37,172 nucleotides of DNA from Terriglobales bacterium (GTDB lineage: Bacteria; Acidobacteriota; Terriglobia; Terriglobales; Acidobacteriaceae), in NCBI GenBank assembly GCA_035487355.1, contig DATHMF010000106.1, positions 1 through 37,172 on the forward strand. The letters are read 5' to 3'. The notes under the pieces were generated by a model. That model did no database searches, was not told where the DNA came from, and saw only the letters and a program-made list of their open reading frames with translations. Shown here in pieces: positions 16,399-24,449 of the stretch; position 1 is the first letter of the stretch, and every line of letters begins with the position of its first letter. The translations under genes were made by a program, and so were the position numbers.

Positions 16399-18474
16399 AT
16401 GCGTCTGATGAAATTACTCGGCTTTGCGTTACTGACAGCCACACTGGCTGCGGCGCAAGAGCCTAAGTCTTCAAAAAACTTCCCCCCGGACCAGGTACCC
16501 AACCTGTCCCTGGGTTTCAGCATTCACGCCATGGACGTAACCGCCGACCCCTGTAACGATTTTTACCAGTACGCGTGCGGTACATGGATGAAGGAGAGCC
16601 CAATCCCTGCTGATAAATCCACGTGGGGCCGCTTCAACGAGCTGGATGAGCGCAATCGCGCAGTGCTGCATGACATTCTGGAAAAGACCGCTGCGAATGA
16701 TCCCAAGCGCACCCCAGTGGAGCAGAAGATTGGCGATTATTACGCTTCATGCCTGAACGTGAAAGCCATTGACGAAAAAGGCCTGAAGCCCATTCAGGCA
16801 GAGCTTGACCGGATTGCCGGCTTGACCGACAAATCTCAACTGGCCGCCGAAATTGCGCACCTGCACAATATCGGTGTAGATGTGCTCTTCAATTTCGGAT
16901 CGGATCCTGATTTTAAGAATGCCAGCAAGGTGATCGCCGCCACCGACCAGGGCGGAATTGGGCTTCCTGACCGTGATTATTACTTTAAAGATGATCCTAC
17001 CTCCCAGAAACAGCGCGAACAATACAAGCAGCATGTGCAGAACATGTTCCAACTGCTGGGCGATAAGCCGGAAGACGCCGCCAAAGAAGCGCAGACGGTC
17101 TTCGAAATTGAAACCGACCTGGCAAATGCCTCTATGAAGCGTGTGGACCGGCGCGAGCCCAGCAACATTTACCACAAGATGACCACGGCAGAGTTAGCCA
17201 AACTGAGCCCAGGCTTTAATTGGAATGAATACATCACATCCATTGACGCTCCGGACTTCAAGGAACTGAATGTGGCTGTGCCGGATTTTGTAAAAAACAT
17301 GCAGGCGCTAATTGAAAAACAGCCCCTTGCGAATTGGAAAACGTATCTGCGCTGGCACCTTGTCCATTCCAACGCCCCCCTGCTGCCCAGCAAATTTGAC
17401 GATGAAAATTTCGACTTCTATGGCCGCAAGCTGCGTGGGCAGGAAGAGCAGGAAGCCCGTTGGAAGCGTTGCGTACGCTTCACCGATGGCGCCCTGGGTG
17501 AAGCCCTTGGGCAAAAGTACGTGGACGAAACTTTTGGCGCGCAGGGTAAAGAGCGTACTCTGAAGATGATCCATGCGCTGGAAAATGCCCTGCAAAACGA
17601 CATCAAGGGTTCACCCTGGATGACGGACACCACCAAGCAGGCAGCGCTGGTCAAGCTGGAAGCAATCGCCAATAAGATTGGCTATCCCGACAAGTACCGT
17701 GACTACAGCCTGGTCAAAATTGTCCGTGAGGACGCTCTCGGGAACCAGCAGCGCGCTGATGCCTTTGAATTCCGGCGTCAACTCAGCAAGATCGGCAAAG
17801 ACGTGGACAAGACGGAGTGGGGGATGACTCCACCCACGGTCAACGCTTACTACAATCCGCTGGAAAACAACATCAACTTCCCTGCCGGAATTCTGCAGCC
17901 TCCGTTCTACGACAACAAACTGGACGATGCTGTGAACTTCGGCGGCATCGGCGCCGTCATTGGACACGAACTTACCCATGGCTTTGACGACGAGGGCCGC
18001 CAATTCGATGCTCAGGGCAACCTGCGCGACTGGTGGACCGCGGAAGACCAGAAGGCTTTCAAGGAACGCTCGCAGTGCCTGGTGGATGAATACAGCAACT
18101 TCGTCAGCTTGAAAGATGACAAGGACCCGAAGAATGACGTTCATCTCAACGGCAAGCTCACCCTGGGCGAAAACACCGCTGACAACGGCGGCTTGCGCAT
18201 TGCCTATATGGCGCTCGAAGATACGCTCGCCGGCAAATCGCTGCCCAAGATTGACGGCTTCACGCCTGAGCAACGCCTCTTCCTGGGATGGGGACAGGTC
18301 TGGTGCATGAAAATGAAACCGGAGACCGCGCGGCAACGGGCACTGACCGATCCGCACTCTCCCGGCAGGTTCCGCGTGAATGGCGTCGTAATCAATATGC
18401 CTGAGTTCCAAAAAGCTTATAACTGCAAGAAGGGTGATGCCATGGTCAGCGAGAACGCCTGCCACGTTTGGTGA
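16399..18474 (+). CDS. M13 family zinc metallopeptidase (neprilysin/PepO-like), secreted
   Basis: 691 residues with a signal peptide (MRLMKLLGFALLTATLAAAQ). The zinc site is intact: HELTH at 523-527 (in VIGHELTHGFDDEGRQFD) and the third ligand Glu in ENTADNGG (591-598). The C-terminal CHVW ending is typical of M13 enzymes. The NAYYNP and NxFPAGILQPP segments of the substrate cleft are also present. GAGGAG lies 8 nt before the ATG. The family cleaves short peptides outside the cytoplasm. The gene stands alone, with its own -10 box upstream and a strong terminator downstream. Confidence 0.94.
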   Translation: MRLMKLLGFALLTATLAAAQEPKSSKNFPPDQVPNLSLGFSIHAMDVTADPCNDFYQYACGTWMKESPIPADKSTWGRFNELDERNRAVLHDILEKTAANDPKRTPVEQKIGDYYASCLNVKAIDEKGLKPIQAELDRIAGLTDKSQLAAEIAHLHNIGVDVLFNFGSDPDFKNASKVIAATDQGGIGLPDRDYYFKDDPTSQKQREQYKQHVQNMFQLLGDKPEDAAKEAQTVFEIETDLANASMKRVDRREPSNIYHKMTTAELAKLSPGFNWNEYITSIDAPDFKELNVAVPDFVKNMQALIEKQPLANWKTYLRWHLVHSNAPLLPSKFDDENFDFYGRKLRGQEEQEARWKRCVRFTDGALGEALGQKYVDETFGAQGKERTLKMIHALENALQNDIKGSPWMTDTTKQAALVKLEAIANKIGYPDKYRDYSLVKIVREDALGNQQRADAFEFRRQLSKIGKDVDKTEWGMTPPTVNAYYNPLENNINFPAGILQPPFYDNKLDDAVNFGGIGAVIGHELTHGFDDEGRQFDAQGNLRDWWTAEDQKAFKERSQCLVDEYSNFVSLKDDKDPKNDVHLNGKLTLGENTADNGGLRIAYMALEDTLAGKSLPKIDGFTPEQRLFLGWGQVWCMKMKPETARQRALTDPHSPGRFRVNGVVINMPEFQKAYNCKKGDAMVSENACHVW

Positions 18475-18476
18475 GG

Positions 18477-18493
18477 TTGTAATTGAATTACAA
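18477..18493. promoter_or_regulatory. 17-bp perfect palindrome right after the M13 stop codon
   Basis: TTGTAATT-G-AATTACAA starts 3 nt after the TGA and runs into the left arm of the terminator. It could be a protein-binding site or part of a double hairpin. Confidence 0.5.
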
Positions 18494-18529
18494 AAGGCAC
18501 AGCCGAAGTGGCTGTGCCTTTTTGTTTTG
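18492..18529 (+). terminator. Rho-independent terminator of the M13 peptidase gene
   Basis: A 13-bp perfect stem (AAAAGGCACAGCC at 18492-18504 with its complement at 18510-18522), a GAAGT loop, and a T-rich tail through TTTTTGTTTT. It may work in both directions. Confidence 0.92.
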
Positions 18530-18574
18530 TAGTGAGAGCATTACCGACGGCTTCAGAGAATACAAGCCTACTCT

Positions 18575-18716
18575 TGTCATTCTGAACACGAACCCTGAGC
18601 GTAAAGCGAAGGGGAAGTGGAGGAACCCCTATCGTACAGACAATGCATGCTGCGTTACAGCAGAAAGCTTCGAAGCTGAAAGGGATTCCTCGTCTCTTCG
18701 CTCCTCGGAATGACCA
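18575..18716. repeat. MITE-like inverted element
   Basis: The left end reads TGTCATTCTGAACACGAACC with GAGCGTAAAGCGAAGGGG further in. The right end, on the minus strand, reads TGGTCATTCCGAGGAGCGAA with GAGGAATCCCTTT. The ends are imperfect inverted repeats around about 80 bp of non-coding DNA. Related half elements occur at 8988-9040. Elements of this type are often dispersed in many copies; no coding capacity is visible. Confidence 0.6.
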
Positions 18717-18749
18717 ACATGAGAAATTTTCTGTGCGCAGATACGGCGT

Positions 18750-19661
18750 TTACGCGATTGAACTGACCGACTCTGCCTGTTCGTGAGCGTGATAGCTGGA
18801 GCGCACCAGAGGTCCGGACTCGACGTGGCGGAAGCCCATTTTGAGAGCTTCGCTTTTCAGATAAGCAAATTCATCGGGAGTGTAGTAGCGCGTCATGGGC
18901 AGATGGTCTTTGGAAGGACGCAGATACTGGCCAATGGTCAGGATATCCACCTTGCGTGCCGCCAGGTCTTGAAAGACCGCCAGCAGCTCATCCGTTTCTT
19001 CGCCCAGGCCCACCATGACGCCGGTCTTGCTTACCGTTTCCGGCGAAAACTGCTTCACGTTGGCCAGCAGTTGCAGCGTGCGTTCGTAGCGCGCACCGGA
19101 GCGTACAGCACGATACAGCCGAGGCACCGATTCGGTGTTGTGGTTCAGGATATCGGGCTTAGCGTCGAGCACGATCTGCAAGCACTCATCAATGCCCTGA
19201 AAATCGGGGATCAGGACTTCCACGCTGCATCCTGGAACCTGCTCACGGATTTGCCGGATGGTTTCGGCAAAGACGCGGGCGCTGCCAAAATTATCGTCAT
19301 CGCGATTGACGCTGGTGACGACGGCAAATTTGAGTCCCAGAGTTTTTACGGCTTCGGCCACGCGGCGGGGCTCATCGTAATCAATGGGCAGCGGCTTGCC
19401 TTTAGGCACCGCACAGAAACCGCAGCGGCGCGTGCACAGATTGCCGAGCAGCATAAAGGTCGCGGTCTTGTGGTGCCAGCACTCGCCAATATTAGGGCAC
19501 TGCGCCGATTCGCAAACCGTGTGGAGATCAAGCCCGCGCGCCAGCTTCTTGAGCGCATGATAGTTGTCGCCCACCGGGGCCCGAGCCTTGAGCCACTCCG
19601 GTTTGGGGCGGGGAACGCGAGGAGAGAGGTCAATCTGGACGAGTTCGACTGCGCTGGCCAT
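18750..19661 (-). CDS. lipA: Lipoyl synthase LipA
   Basis: 303 residues, usual length. Two Fe-S clusters are coded: the auxiliary cluster cysteines in CESAQCPNIGEC (C50, C55, C61) and the radical-SAM CTRRCGFC (C76, C80, C83). The C-terminal RSSYHA supplies the conserved Ser ligand of the auxiliary cluster. It inserts two sulfur atoms into the protein-bound octanoyl chain to make lipoyl groups for pyruvate and related dehydrogenases. No lipB lies next to it. The ATG has no Shine-Dalgarno, and a TAAAAT box sits 8 nt upstream, so the mRNA could be leaderless; no good -35 is visible to back this. Confidence 0.96.
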   Translation of the reverse strand: MASAVELVQIDLSPRVPRPKPEWLKARAPVGDNYHALKKLARGLDLHTVCESAQCPNIGECWHHKTATFMLLGNLCTRRCGFCAVPKGKPLPIDYDEPRRVAEAVKTLGLKFAVVTSVNRDDDNFGSARVFAETIRQIREQVPGCSVEVLIPDFQGIDECLQIVLDAKPDILNHNTESVPRLYRAVRSGARYERTLQLLANVKQFSPETVSKTGVMVGLGEETDELLAVFQDLAARKVDILTIGQYLRPSKDHLPMTRYYTPDEFAYLKSEALKMGFRHVESGPLVRSSYHAHEQAESVSSIA

Positions 19662-19749
19662 GAAACTTTATTTTACATGGATTTTTCGCCGCGGGTGGAC
19701 GCGGATCAACGCTGATCCCAAGGGGTCGCTATCGGCTGAAGTGTTGCAT

Positions 19750-20178
19750 TTAGAGGGTATGCAAATATGCCAGCAGATCGTTGAGCTGCTGGTCGTCCAA
19801 AACATTTTGCAATCCCGGCATATTGCGGCGACCAAACAGAATTGCATCACGGGCGCGGTCGTCGTTGGCCGGGGCACCGCTGGGGAGATATTGCTTGCGG
19901 AAGAGCCCCTGCAATCCCGGTCCCTGGCGCCCATTGGTGGAATAGGCATCGTGGCAGACCGCGCAGCGCGCTTCAAAGATGCGCCGGCCACGCTCTTCCT
20001 GCGGGGTCAATGGACGATTGGCAGAACCCGATGGGGAGTTGCATCCGATACTCATAAGCAATACGATTCCCCAGACAAAGACCGCACCCAGGCTGCCGAG
20101 CCACAGACGGGATTTTCGTAATCGCAACAAATATTTATTATGTTGGAGTGCGGTAGATTTGGCAAAGGCAGCTCCCAA
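19750..20178 (-). CDS. c-type cytochrome, membrane-anchored or lipoprotein
   Basis: 142 residues from a TTG at 20178; TTG codons at 20130 and 20127 are alternatives, and no start has a good ribosome site. A hydrophobic segment (GSLGAVFVWGIVLLMSIGC) ends in a lipobox-like Cys, so the protein is exported and perhaps lipid-anchored. One haem site CAVCHD is followed by GPGLQGLF and a distal Met in FGRRNMPGLQ, then LNDLLAYLHTL, the usual class I cytochrome c layout. It carries electrons in the periplasm; the partner is unknown. It is divergent from the DUF488 gene with only 11 bp between the chosen starts. Confidence 0.85.
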   Translation of the reverse strand: MGAAFAKSTALQHNKYLLRLRKSRLWLGSLGAVFVWGIVLLMSIGCNSPSGSANRPLTPQEERGRRIFEARCAVCHDAYSTNGRQGPGLQGLFRKQYLPSGAPANDDRARDAILFGRRNMPGLQNVLDDQQLNDLLAYLHTL

Positions 20179-20189
20179 GGCAAGTGCAA

Positions 20190-20618
20190 ATGTCGGTCAC
20201 GATCAAACGCGTTTATGAACCACCGTCAGCCGCCGATGGCGCGCGCGTTCTCGTGGACCGGTTGTGGCCGCGCGGCCTCACCAAAGCCAAGGCCCGCATT
20301 CATGTGTGGCTTAAAGAACTGGCTCCTTCTCATGAATTGCGGCGCTGGTTCCACGAACGTCCTGAATATTTCCAGGTCTTTCGCAAGCGTTACCTGAAAG
20401 AGATGGCTGATCCCACTGCCTTGCAGGCTTTGGAGCAGCTTTACAAAATGGCAGGCAAGGAAAAAATTGTGACCCTGGTTTATGCCTCGCACGACGAAGC
20501 CCACAACAACGCGGTTGTGCTGCGTGACTTGCTGCACGGGATGCGCAAACCGCCTTCCAGTTCCGGCCCGGCAAGAGCGGCAGCAGCGAGAAACCGCGCA
20601 AGGATGCCAAGAAGCTAG
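20190..20618 (+). CDS. DUF488 family protein
   Basis: 142 residues from the ATG at 20190, with AAGG 9 nt upstream; an in-frame GTG at 20184 is less likely. The pattern IKRVYEPPSAADGARVLVDRLWPRGLTK ... LAPSHELRRWF is characteristic of DUF488 (YeaO-like) proteins, followed by KEKIVTLVYASHDEAHNNAVVLRDLL. The biochemical role of the family is unclear. The tail after residue 120 is Ala/Arg-rich and probably disordered. A heptamer array begins 9 nt after the stop. Confidence 0.87.
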   Translation: MSVTIKRVYEPPSAADGARVLVDRLWPRGLTKAKARIHVWLKELAPSHELRRWFHERPEYFQVFRKRYLKEMADPTALQALEQLYKMAGKEKIVTLVYASHDEAHNNAVVLRDLLHGMRKPPSSSGPARAAAARNRARMPRS

Positions 20619-20626
20619 CTCGTCCG

Positions 20627-20647
20627 CAGTCCTTAGTCCTTGGTGCT
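20627..20647 (+). repeat. Degenerate heptamer array after the DUF488 stop codon
   Basis: Three units, CAGTCCT, TAGTCCT, TGGTGCT, start 9 nt after the TAG at 20616-20618. Confidence 0.8.
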
Positions 20648-20761
20648 GGCGCTACATGGGGGAATTAAACCGCAGAGGACGCGGAGGAGCGCTGAGGCTT
20701 GGGGAATTCGCGCGCGCAACAACGCTTTTCAAAAGCCCACCCGACGCCCTGCAAAACGGCT

Positions 20762-20801
20762 CAAGATGTCCACACGACACCCGGCGAGACGCCGTCTCTA
20801 C
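20762..20801 (+). repeat. Dispersed double-hairpin element, copy B (diverged)
   Basis: CAAGATGTCCACACGACACC followed by CGGCGAGACGCCG keeps the order and the AGA-looped second hairpin of copy A at 13316. The first stem has decayed. It lies upstream of the YIP1-like gene, next to a purine-rich repeat remnant at about 20668-20690. Confidence 0.6.
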
Positions 20802-20877
20802 TTCAAACTGACCGCTACTAGAAATTTTTCAGGAAGTGACGCCATCGGTTAGAATTCCAACCTGGAGAAAATCCCCC

Positions 20878-21654
20878 ATGAGCACACCCGTTACATCCTC
20901 TCCTAATCCTATGCCCGGCTCGACGGCTGAGGCTGCGCCTGGGCTTTCCGAAGGCGAACGGCTTATTAATGTTTTCATCGCGCCTTCTAAGACCTTCACG
21001 GATTTAAAACGCAAGGCGAGCTGGTTTGTTCCCTGGCTTTTGCTAGTGATTGCCAGTGTGGCGTTTATCGGCGTCGTAGCACAGAAGGTTGGCTTCCGGC
21101 AGATTACAGAAAATGCCATGCGCATGAACCCCAAAGCGCAGGACCGTATAGCCCAGATGCCTGCCGAGCAGCGTCAGGCTGCTATGCAACTCAGTGTAAC
21201 CATCACGAGAGCGATCACCTTTGCCGTTCCTGTAATTGCGCTGGTGATTTATGTGATCGTAGCCGCCGTTCTAATGGCGACCTTCAATTTCGGTATGGGA
21301 GGAGAGGTGCCTTTCGGCACGTCCCTTGCAATCGTCATCTATGCAAGATTGCCGGAGATTATCAAGGCTCTGTTGATCATTATTTCTCTTTTCGCAGGAG
21401 CTGACCCTGAAAGCTTTAATATTCAAAACCCGATAGCGAGTAACTTGGGTTTCTTCGTGGATGCCAGCGCTCATCCCGCTTTGTACAGTCTGGCCTCTGC
21501 GTTTGACATATTTTCTATCTGGGTCATCGTGCTCACCGGCATCGGCTTTTCGTGCGTGAGCAAGGTGAAAAAATCAACCGCGATTGGTGTGGTCTTTGGC
21601 TGGTACGCTCTGATTACCCTTGTGGGAGTGGGTTGGCTCGCATTAACACGATAA
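20878..21654 (+). CDS. YIP1 family integral membrane protein
   Basis: 258 residues from the ATG at 20878 (MSTPVTSSPN). An upstream in-frame start would add a non-conserved segment; GGAG lies 11 nt before the chosen ATG. Five hydrophobic helices are visible: FVPWLLLVIASVAFIGVV, VPVIALVIYVIVAAVLMATF, IIKALLIIISLF, FDIFSIWVIVLTGIGF and IGVVFGWYALITLVGVGW. The N-terminal pattern LSEGERLINVFIAPSKTFTDLKR before the first helix is typical of bacterial YIP1-domain proteins. The function in bacteria is unknown. It has no clear operon partner. Confidence 0.82.
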   Translation: MSTPVTSSPNPMPGSTAEAAPGLSEGERLINVFIAPSKTFTDLKRKASWFVPWLLLVIASVAFIGVVAQKVGFRQITENAMRMNPKAQDRIAQMPAEQRQAAMQLSVTITRAITFAVPVIALVIYVIVAAVLMATFNFGMGGEVPFGTSLAIVIYARLPEIIKALLIIISLFAGADPESFNIQNPIASNLGFFVDASAHPALYSLASAFDIFSIWVIVLTGIGFSCVSKVKKSTAIGVVFGWYALITLVGVGWLALTR

Positions 21655-21775
21655 ACCCTGCCGGAACCAGAAACAGAATGCGGATCTTCTCCCACACAAA
21701 TAGAATGCTGTGCTGATCGCCGTGGTTAAAAAACATCATAAATGATCGCTGGAAACGCCGGGGGTGGGGGAGAAC

Positions 21776-22525
21776 TTACGTAGCTACATTTGGGGCTGCG
21801 TCTTTGTCGCGGTCTTGCTCTTCTTTTCCCTTCATCATTTCGGGGATGGTAACAAATTCATAGCCTTGATCGTGGTAGCGGCGAATGAGGCGGTCGGTGG
21901 CTTCGACGGTGTGGCTGCGGTCGGCGCCCATGTGGTTGTGATCGCCATCGTGCATCAGGATCAAATCGCCTCCGCGAATCTGCCGTACGGCGTGCTGCTC
22001 AACCCGGTCGGCAGTCGTAGGCTTCCAGTCGTAGCAGGTCACGCTCCACTTGATGGGTTTGAATCCCATGCTGTGAATGGTGCGCATGACCGCCGGACGC
22101 TTGGCTCCAAAAGGCGGACGGAACAGCCGTGCGTGCTCGCCGATGCTTTCCGTCAGCACGCGTTCGCAAATTTCCAACTCGCGCCGCAGCTTCCGCAAAG
22201 AAGTAAAAATGAGATTGGGGTGGGAGTAGGTATGGTTCCCGATAGCGTGTCCGGCTTCGGCAATCTGGCGGGCAATATCAGGACGCGAGCGCACATGACG
22301 GCCGATGAGAAAGAAAGTGGCCTTTACACCGTACTTGGAGAGCACATCCAATAGACTCTGCGTGCAGGAGTCGTTGGGGCCATCGTCATAGGTCAGGGCG
22401 AGTTGCCGCGGATCAGCACCGCGAGCGAAGCTCGCGCCGAAAAGCTGCGACTGAGGGGCAATGGCTGCATAACTATATGCCCCCGCGCCGCCCAAAAGGG
22501 CAGCACCAGTGAGCCAACCTAACAT
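21776..22525 (-). CDS. Polysaccharide deacetylase (NodB homology domain)
   Basis: 249 residues from the ATG at 22525 (MLGWLTGAALLGG), which gives an N-terminal signal anchor. The frame is open further but would then overlap the divergent kinase gene. NodB motifs are complete: LTYDDGPND (catalytic Asp and metal Asp), HTYSHPNL (two metal His), RPPFGAKRP and a late LMHDGD with the catalytic His. Members remove N- or O-acetyl groups from peptidoglycan, chitin or exopolysaccharide. No sugar-polymer gene cluster is next to it, so the substrate is open. No Shine-Dalgarno is visible. A TACAAT lies 10 nt before the ATG, so a short leader is possible. Confidence 0.87.
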   Translation of the reverse strand: MLGWLTGAALLGGAGAYSYAAIAPQSQLFGASFARGADPRQLALTYDDGPNDSCTQSLLDVLSKYGVKATFFLIGRHVRSRPDIARQIAEAGHAIGNHTYSHPNLIFTSLRKLRRELEICERVLTESIGEHARLFRPPFGAKRPAVMRTIHSMGFKPIKWSVTCYDWKPTTADRVEQHAVRQIRGGDLILMHDGDHNHMGADRSHTVEATDRLIRRYHDQGYEFVTIPEMMKGKEEQDRDKDAAPNVAT

Positions 22526-22649
22526 ATAAGCGTTTATTGTAAACGAATCAACGACTTCCGTGGAGGGTTCACAGAAATTTTTACGTTTACTCTTTCTGCA
22601 ATTGCGTCTCTTGCCAAGGCAGGTTATTCTCCATGCATCAGTCGAACCC

Positions 22650-23312
22650 ATGGCGAAACTTTTCGAGCCTCCCCGTTACATCGCAGTGGAAGGGCCCATC
22701 CGAGTCGGTAAGAGTACGCTTGCCCGTATTTTATCAGAACGGATGAACGCACAACGAGTCATTGAACCGGAAGATAATCCTTTTCTCACCGGTTTCTATG
22801 AGGGCGAACGCGGCGCGGCCTTCCAGACACAATTCACCTTTCTCATCCAGCGCTACGAGCAGTTGCGGGCACTCGAGGCCGGCCCCGAGGCGCGCAAGAC
22901 CATCGTGGCCGATTACATCTTCGAGAAAGACAAGATCTTCGCCTGCATCAATCTCAACGATCATGAGCTGGCGATTTATAACCGCTACTATCACATTTTC
23001 CGCGAGCAGGTCCCCACGCCGGATCTGGTGATTTATTTGCAAGCTTCCCCGGAAGTGTTGAAGAAACGCCTGCGCAAAAAGAATGCTCCCGGCGAAGGCG
23101 CCATCAGCGATGATTACATCGAGGAAGTCGCCAAGGCCTACGAGCATTTTTTCTTTCACTACACGGCTTCGGACTTGCTGGTCGTGAATACTTCCGACAT
23201 TGACTTTGTGGACCGCAACGAAGATTTGCAGGAGCTGTTGCGGCGGCTGAGCGAACCCATCCATGGGACGCAATATTTCCTGCCGCTGGGCTCGGAGGCG
23301 GCCAGCGCGTGA
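22650..23312 (+). CDS. Deoxynucleoside kinase (dCK/dGK family)
   Basis: 220 residues from the ATG at 22650. P-loop EGPIRVGKST (14-23) is followed by family segments QTQFTFLIQRYEQL, VADYIFEKDKIFA and the lid PGEGAISDDYIEEVAKAYEHFFFHY. The enzyme phosphorylates deoxynucleosides in salvage. It opens a same-strand run with panB, panC and a PhoU-like gene; this order is one I recall from Acidobacteriota (not checked). No strong ribosome site is visible before the ATG. A heptamer array starts 3 nt after the stop. Confidence 0.9.
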   Translation: MAKLFEPPRYIAVEGPIRVGKSTLARILSERMNAQRVIEPEDNPFLTGFYEGERGAAFQTQFTFLIQRYEQLRALEAGPEARKTIVADYIFEKDKIFACINLNDHELAIYNRYYHIFREQVPTPDLVIYLQASPEVLKKRLRKKNAPGEGAISDDYIEEVAKAYEHFFFHYTASDLLVVNTSDIDFVDRNEDLQELLRRLSEPIHGTQYFLPLGSEAASA

Positions 23313-23314
23313 AG

Positions 23315-23342
23315 CAGTTGCCGGTTCCCGGTCGCCAGCTGC
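23315..23342 (+). repeat. Degenerate heptamer array after the kinase stop codon
   Basis: Four units, CAGTTGC, CGGTTCC, CGGTCGC, CAGCTGC, begin 3 nt after the TGA. Confidence 0.88.
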
Positions 23343-23410
23343 CCGTCATCAGGAAATTGTGGGGTATCAAGTAACTAAAATGCTTGTTTTCTTTGGAGTC
23401 GTTTTGGCTC

Positions 23411-23416
23411 TACAAT
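23411..23416 (+). promoter_or_regulatory. Possible -10 box upstream of panB
   Basis: TACAAT at 23411-23416 would give a start near 23423 and an 85-nt leader that includes the heptamer array at 23432. No convincing -35 box is seen. Confidence 0.3.
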
Positions 23417-23430
23417 AGTCAAATACTTGA

Positions 23431-23462
23431 GCAGTTGTCTGGCACCGACTACTGGCAACTGC
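23431..23462. repeat. Degenerate heptamer array with inverted ends in the panB leader
   Basis: CAGTTGT, CTGGCAC, CGACTAC, TGGCAAC keep a 7-nt period. The outer GCAGTTG and CAACTGC are inverted repeats, so the RNA could fold. On the minus strand the units read CAGTTGC, CAGTAGT, CGGTGCC, matching the family consensus. Confidence 0.7.
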
Positions 23463-23507
23463 ATTTTCAGACGGTATCCGTTAAGGCGGAACTGCACTGG
23501 AGGCAAT

Positions 23508-24410
23508 ATGAGTTTCACTTCTTCGCATGAGCAGCAAGAAAGCTCTTCTCGTCCTAAAGTCACAATCCAATCCATTCAAGAGAAAAAAGGCAAGCAGCGG
23601 ATTACCTGCCTGACTGCCTACGACTATCCCAGCGCACGGCTGGTGGATGAGGCCGGCATTGACATGATCTTAGTCGGCGATTCGCTCAGCATGGTGGTGC
23701 TGGGGCAAGAGAACACTCTCGCCATCACCGTGGATGAGATGTTGCACCACACCCGCGCCGTGCGCCGCGCTGTACACAGTGGGCTGGTGATTGCCGATAT
23801 GCCGTATGGCTCGTATCAACTGGGCGCAGAAGAAGCGCTGCACAATGCCGCACGCTTTATCAAAGAGTCAGGAGCCGAAGCGGTGAAGATTGAAGGCGGC
23901 GAGAAGCGCGTGGGATTGATCTCGCGCCTGCGCGATGCCGAAATTCCCGTGATGGGCCACATTGGCCTGACTCCGCAGTCGTTGCTGCTCATGGGCGGCT
24001 ACAAAGTGCAGGGAAAGAACCTGGCTGATGTTGAGCAGCTCATGCGCGATGCTTTGGCGCTGGAGCGGGCCGGCGTTTTTTGCATCGTCCTGGAAGGAAT
24101 ACCGCGTGAGGTCGCAGCCATGATCACCGCTGAAGTGCGTGTGCCCACCATCGGAATCGGCGCCGGCCCGGAGTGCGACGGCCAGGTGCTGGTGCTGCAT
24201 GACATCCTGAACCTGACCTTTGCTCCACAAGCCAAATTTGTGCGGCACTATGCCGATGTTGCGGCAACCATACGCCGCGCGCTCGAGAGCTACAAAGCCG
24301 ACGTGGAAGCGCGAGCATTTCCCAGCGACGGGGAATCGTATCATCTTCCTGCGGAAACACGGCTGGCGCTGGAGAGCATCTGCGAGCGGAAGCGTGCATT
24401 GCGGAAGTGA
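23508..24410 (+). CDS. panB: 3-methyl-2-oxobutanoate hydroxymethyltransferase PanB
   Basis: 300 residues from the ATG at 23508, chosen because TGGAGG lies 4 nt upstream; an open extension of 27 codons has no such site. Family segments: RITCLTAYDYPSARLVDEAG, MILVGDSLSMVVLG (metal Asp), VIADMPYGSYQ, EAVKIEGG, VMGHIGLTPQS and VPTIGIGAGPECDGQVLV. PanB makes ketopantoate from 2-oxoisovalerate and methylene-THF, the first step of pantothenate synthesis. panC follows 39 bp later, with a terminator-like hairpin between them. Confidence 0.97.
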   Translation: MSFTSSHEQQESSSRPKVTIQSIQEKKGKQRITCLTAYDYPSARLVDEAGIDMILVGDSLSMVVLGQENTLAITVDEMLHHTRAVRRAVHSGLVIADMPYGSYQLGAEEALHNAARFIKESGAEAVKIEGGEKRVGLISRLRDAEIPVMGHIGLTPQSLLLMGGYKVQGKNLADVEQLMRDALALERAGVFCIVLEGIPREVAAMITAEVRVPTIGIGAGPECDGQVLVLHDILNLTFAPQAKFVRHYADVAATIRRALESYKADVEARAFPSDGESYHLPAETRLALESICERKRALRK

Positions 24411-24440
24411 CCGGGGAGCTGCCGCTCCCGGGTTTTCTTC
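24411..24440 (+). terminator. Terminator-like hairpin between panB and panC
   Basis: CCGGGGAGC and GCTCCCGGG flank a TGCC loop right after the panB TGA; eight of nine pairs match. A TTTTCTTC tract follows. panC starts about 10 nt downstream, so it may be a partial terminator or attenuator, or set the panB/panC ratio. Confidence 0.6.
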
Positions 24441-24449
24441 ATTCCCACA

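Noticed and set aside
17611..18465. 284-codon frame antisense to the M13 peptidase
   Set aside because: GC-driven shadow; the sense strand has a complete zinc peptidase.
18783..19715. 310-codon frame antisense to lipA
   Set aside because: The sense strand carries all LipA cysteine motifs.
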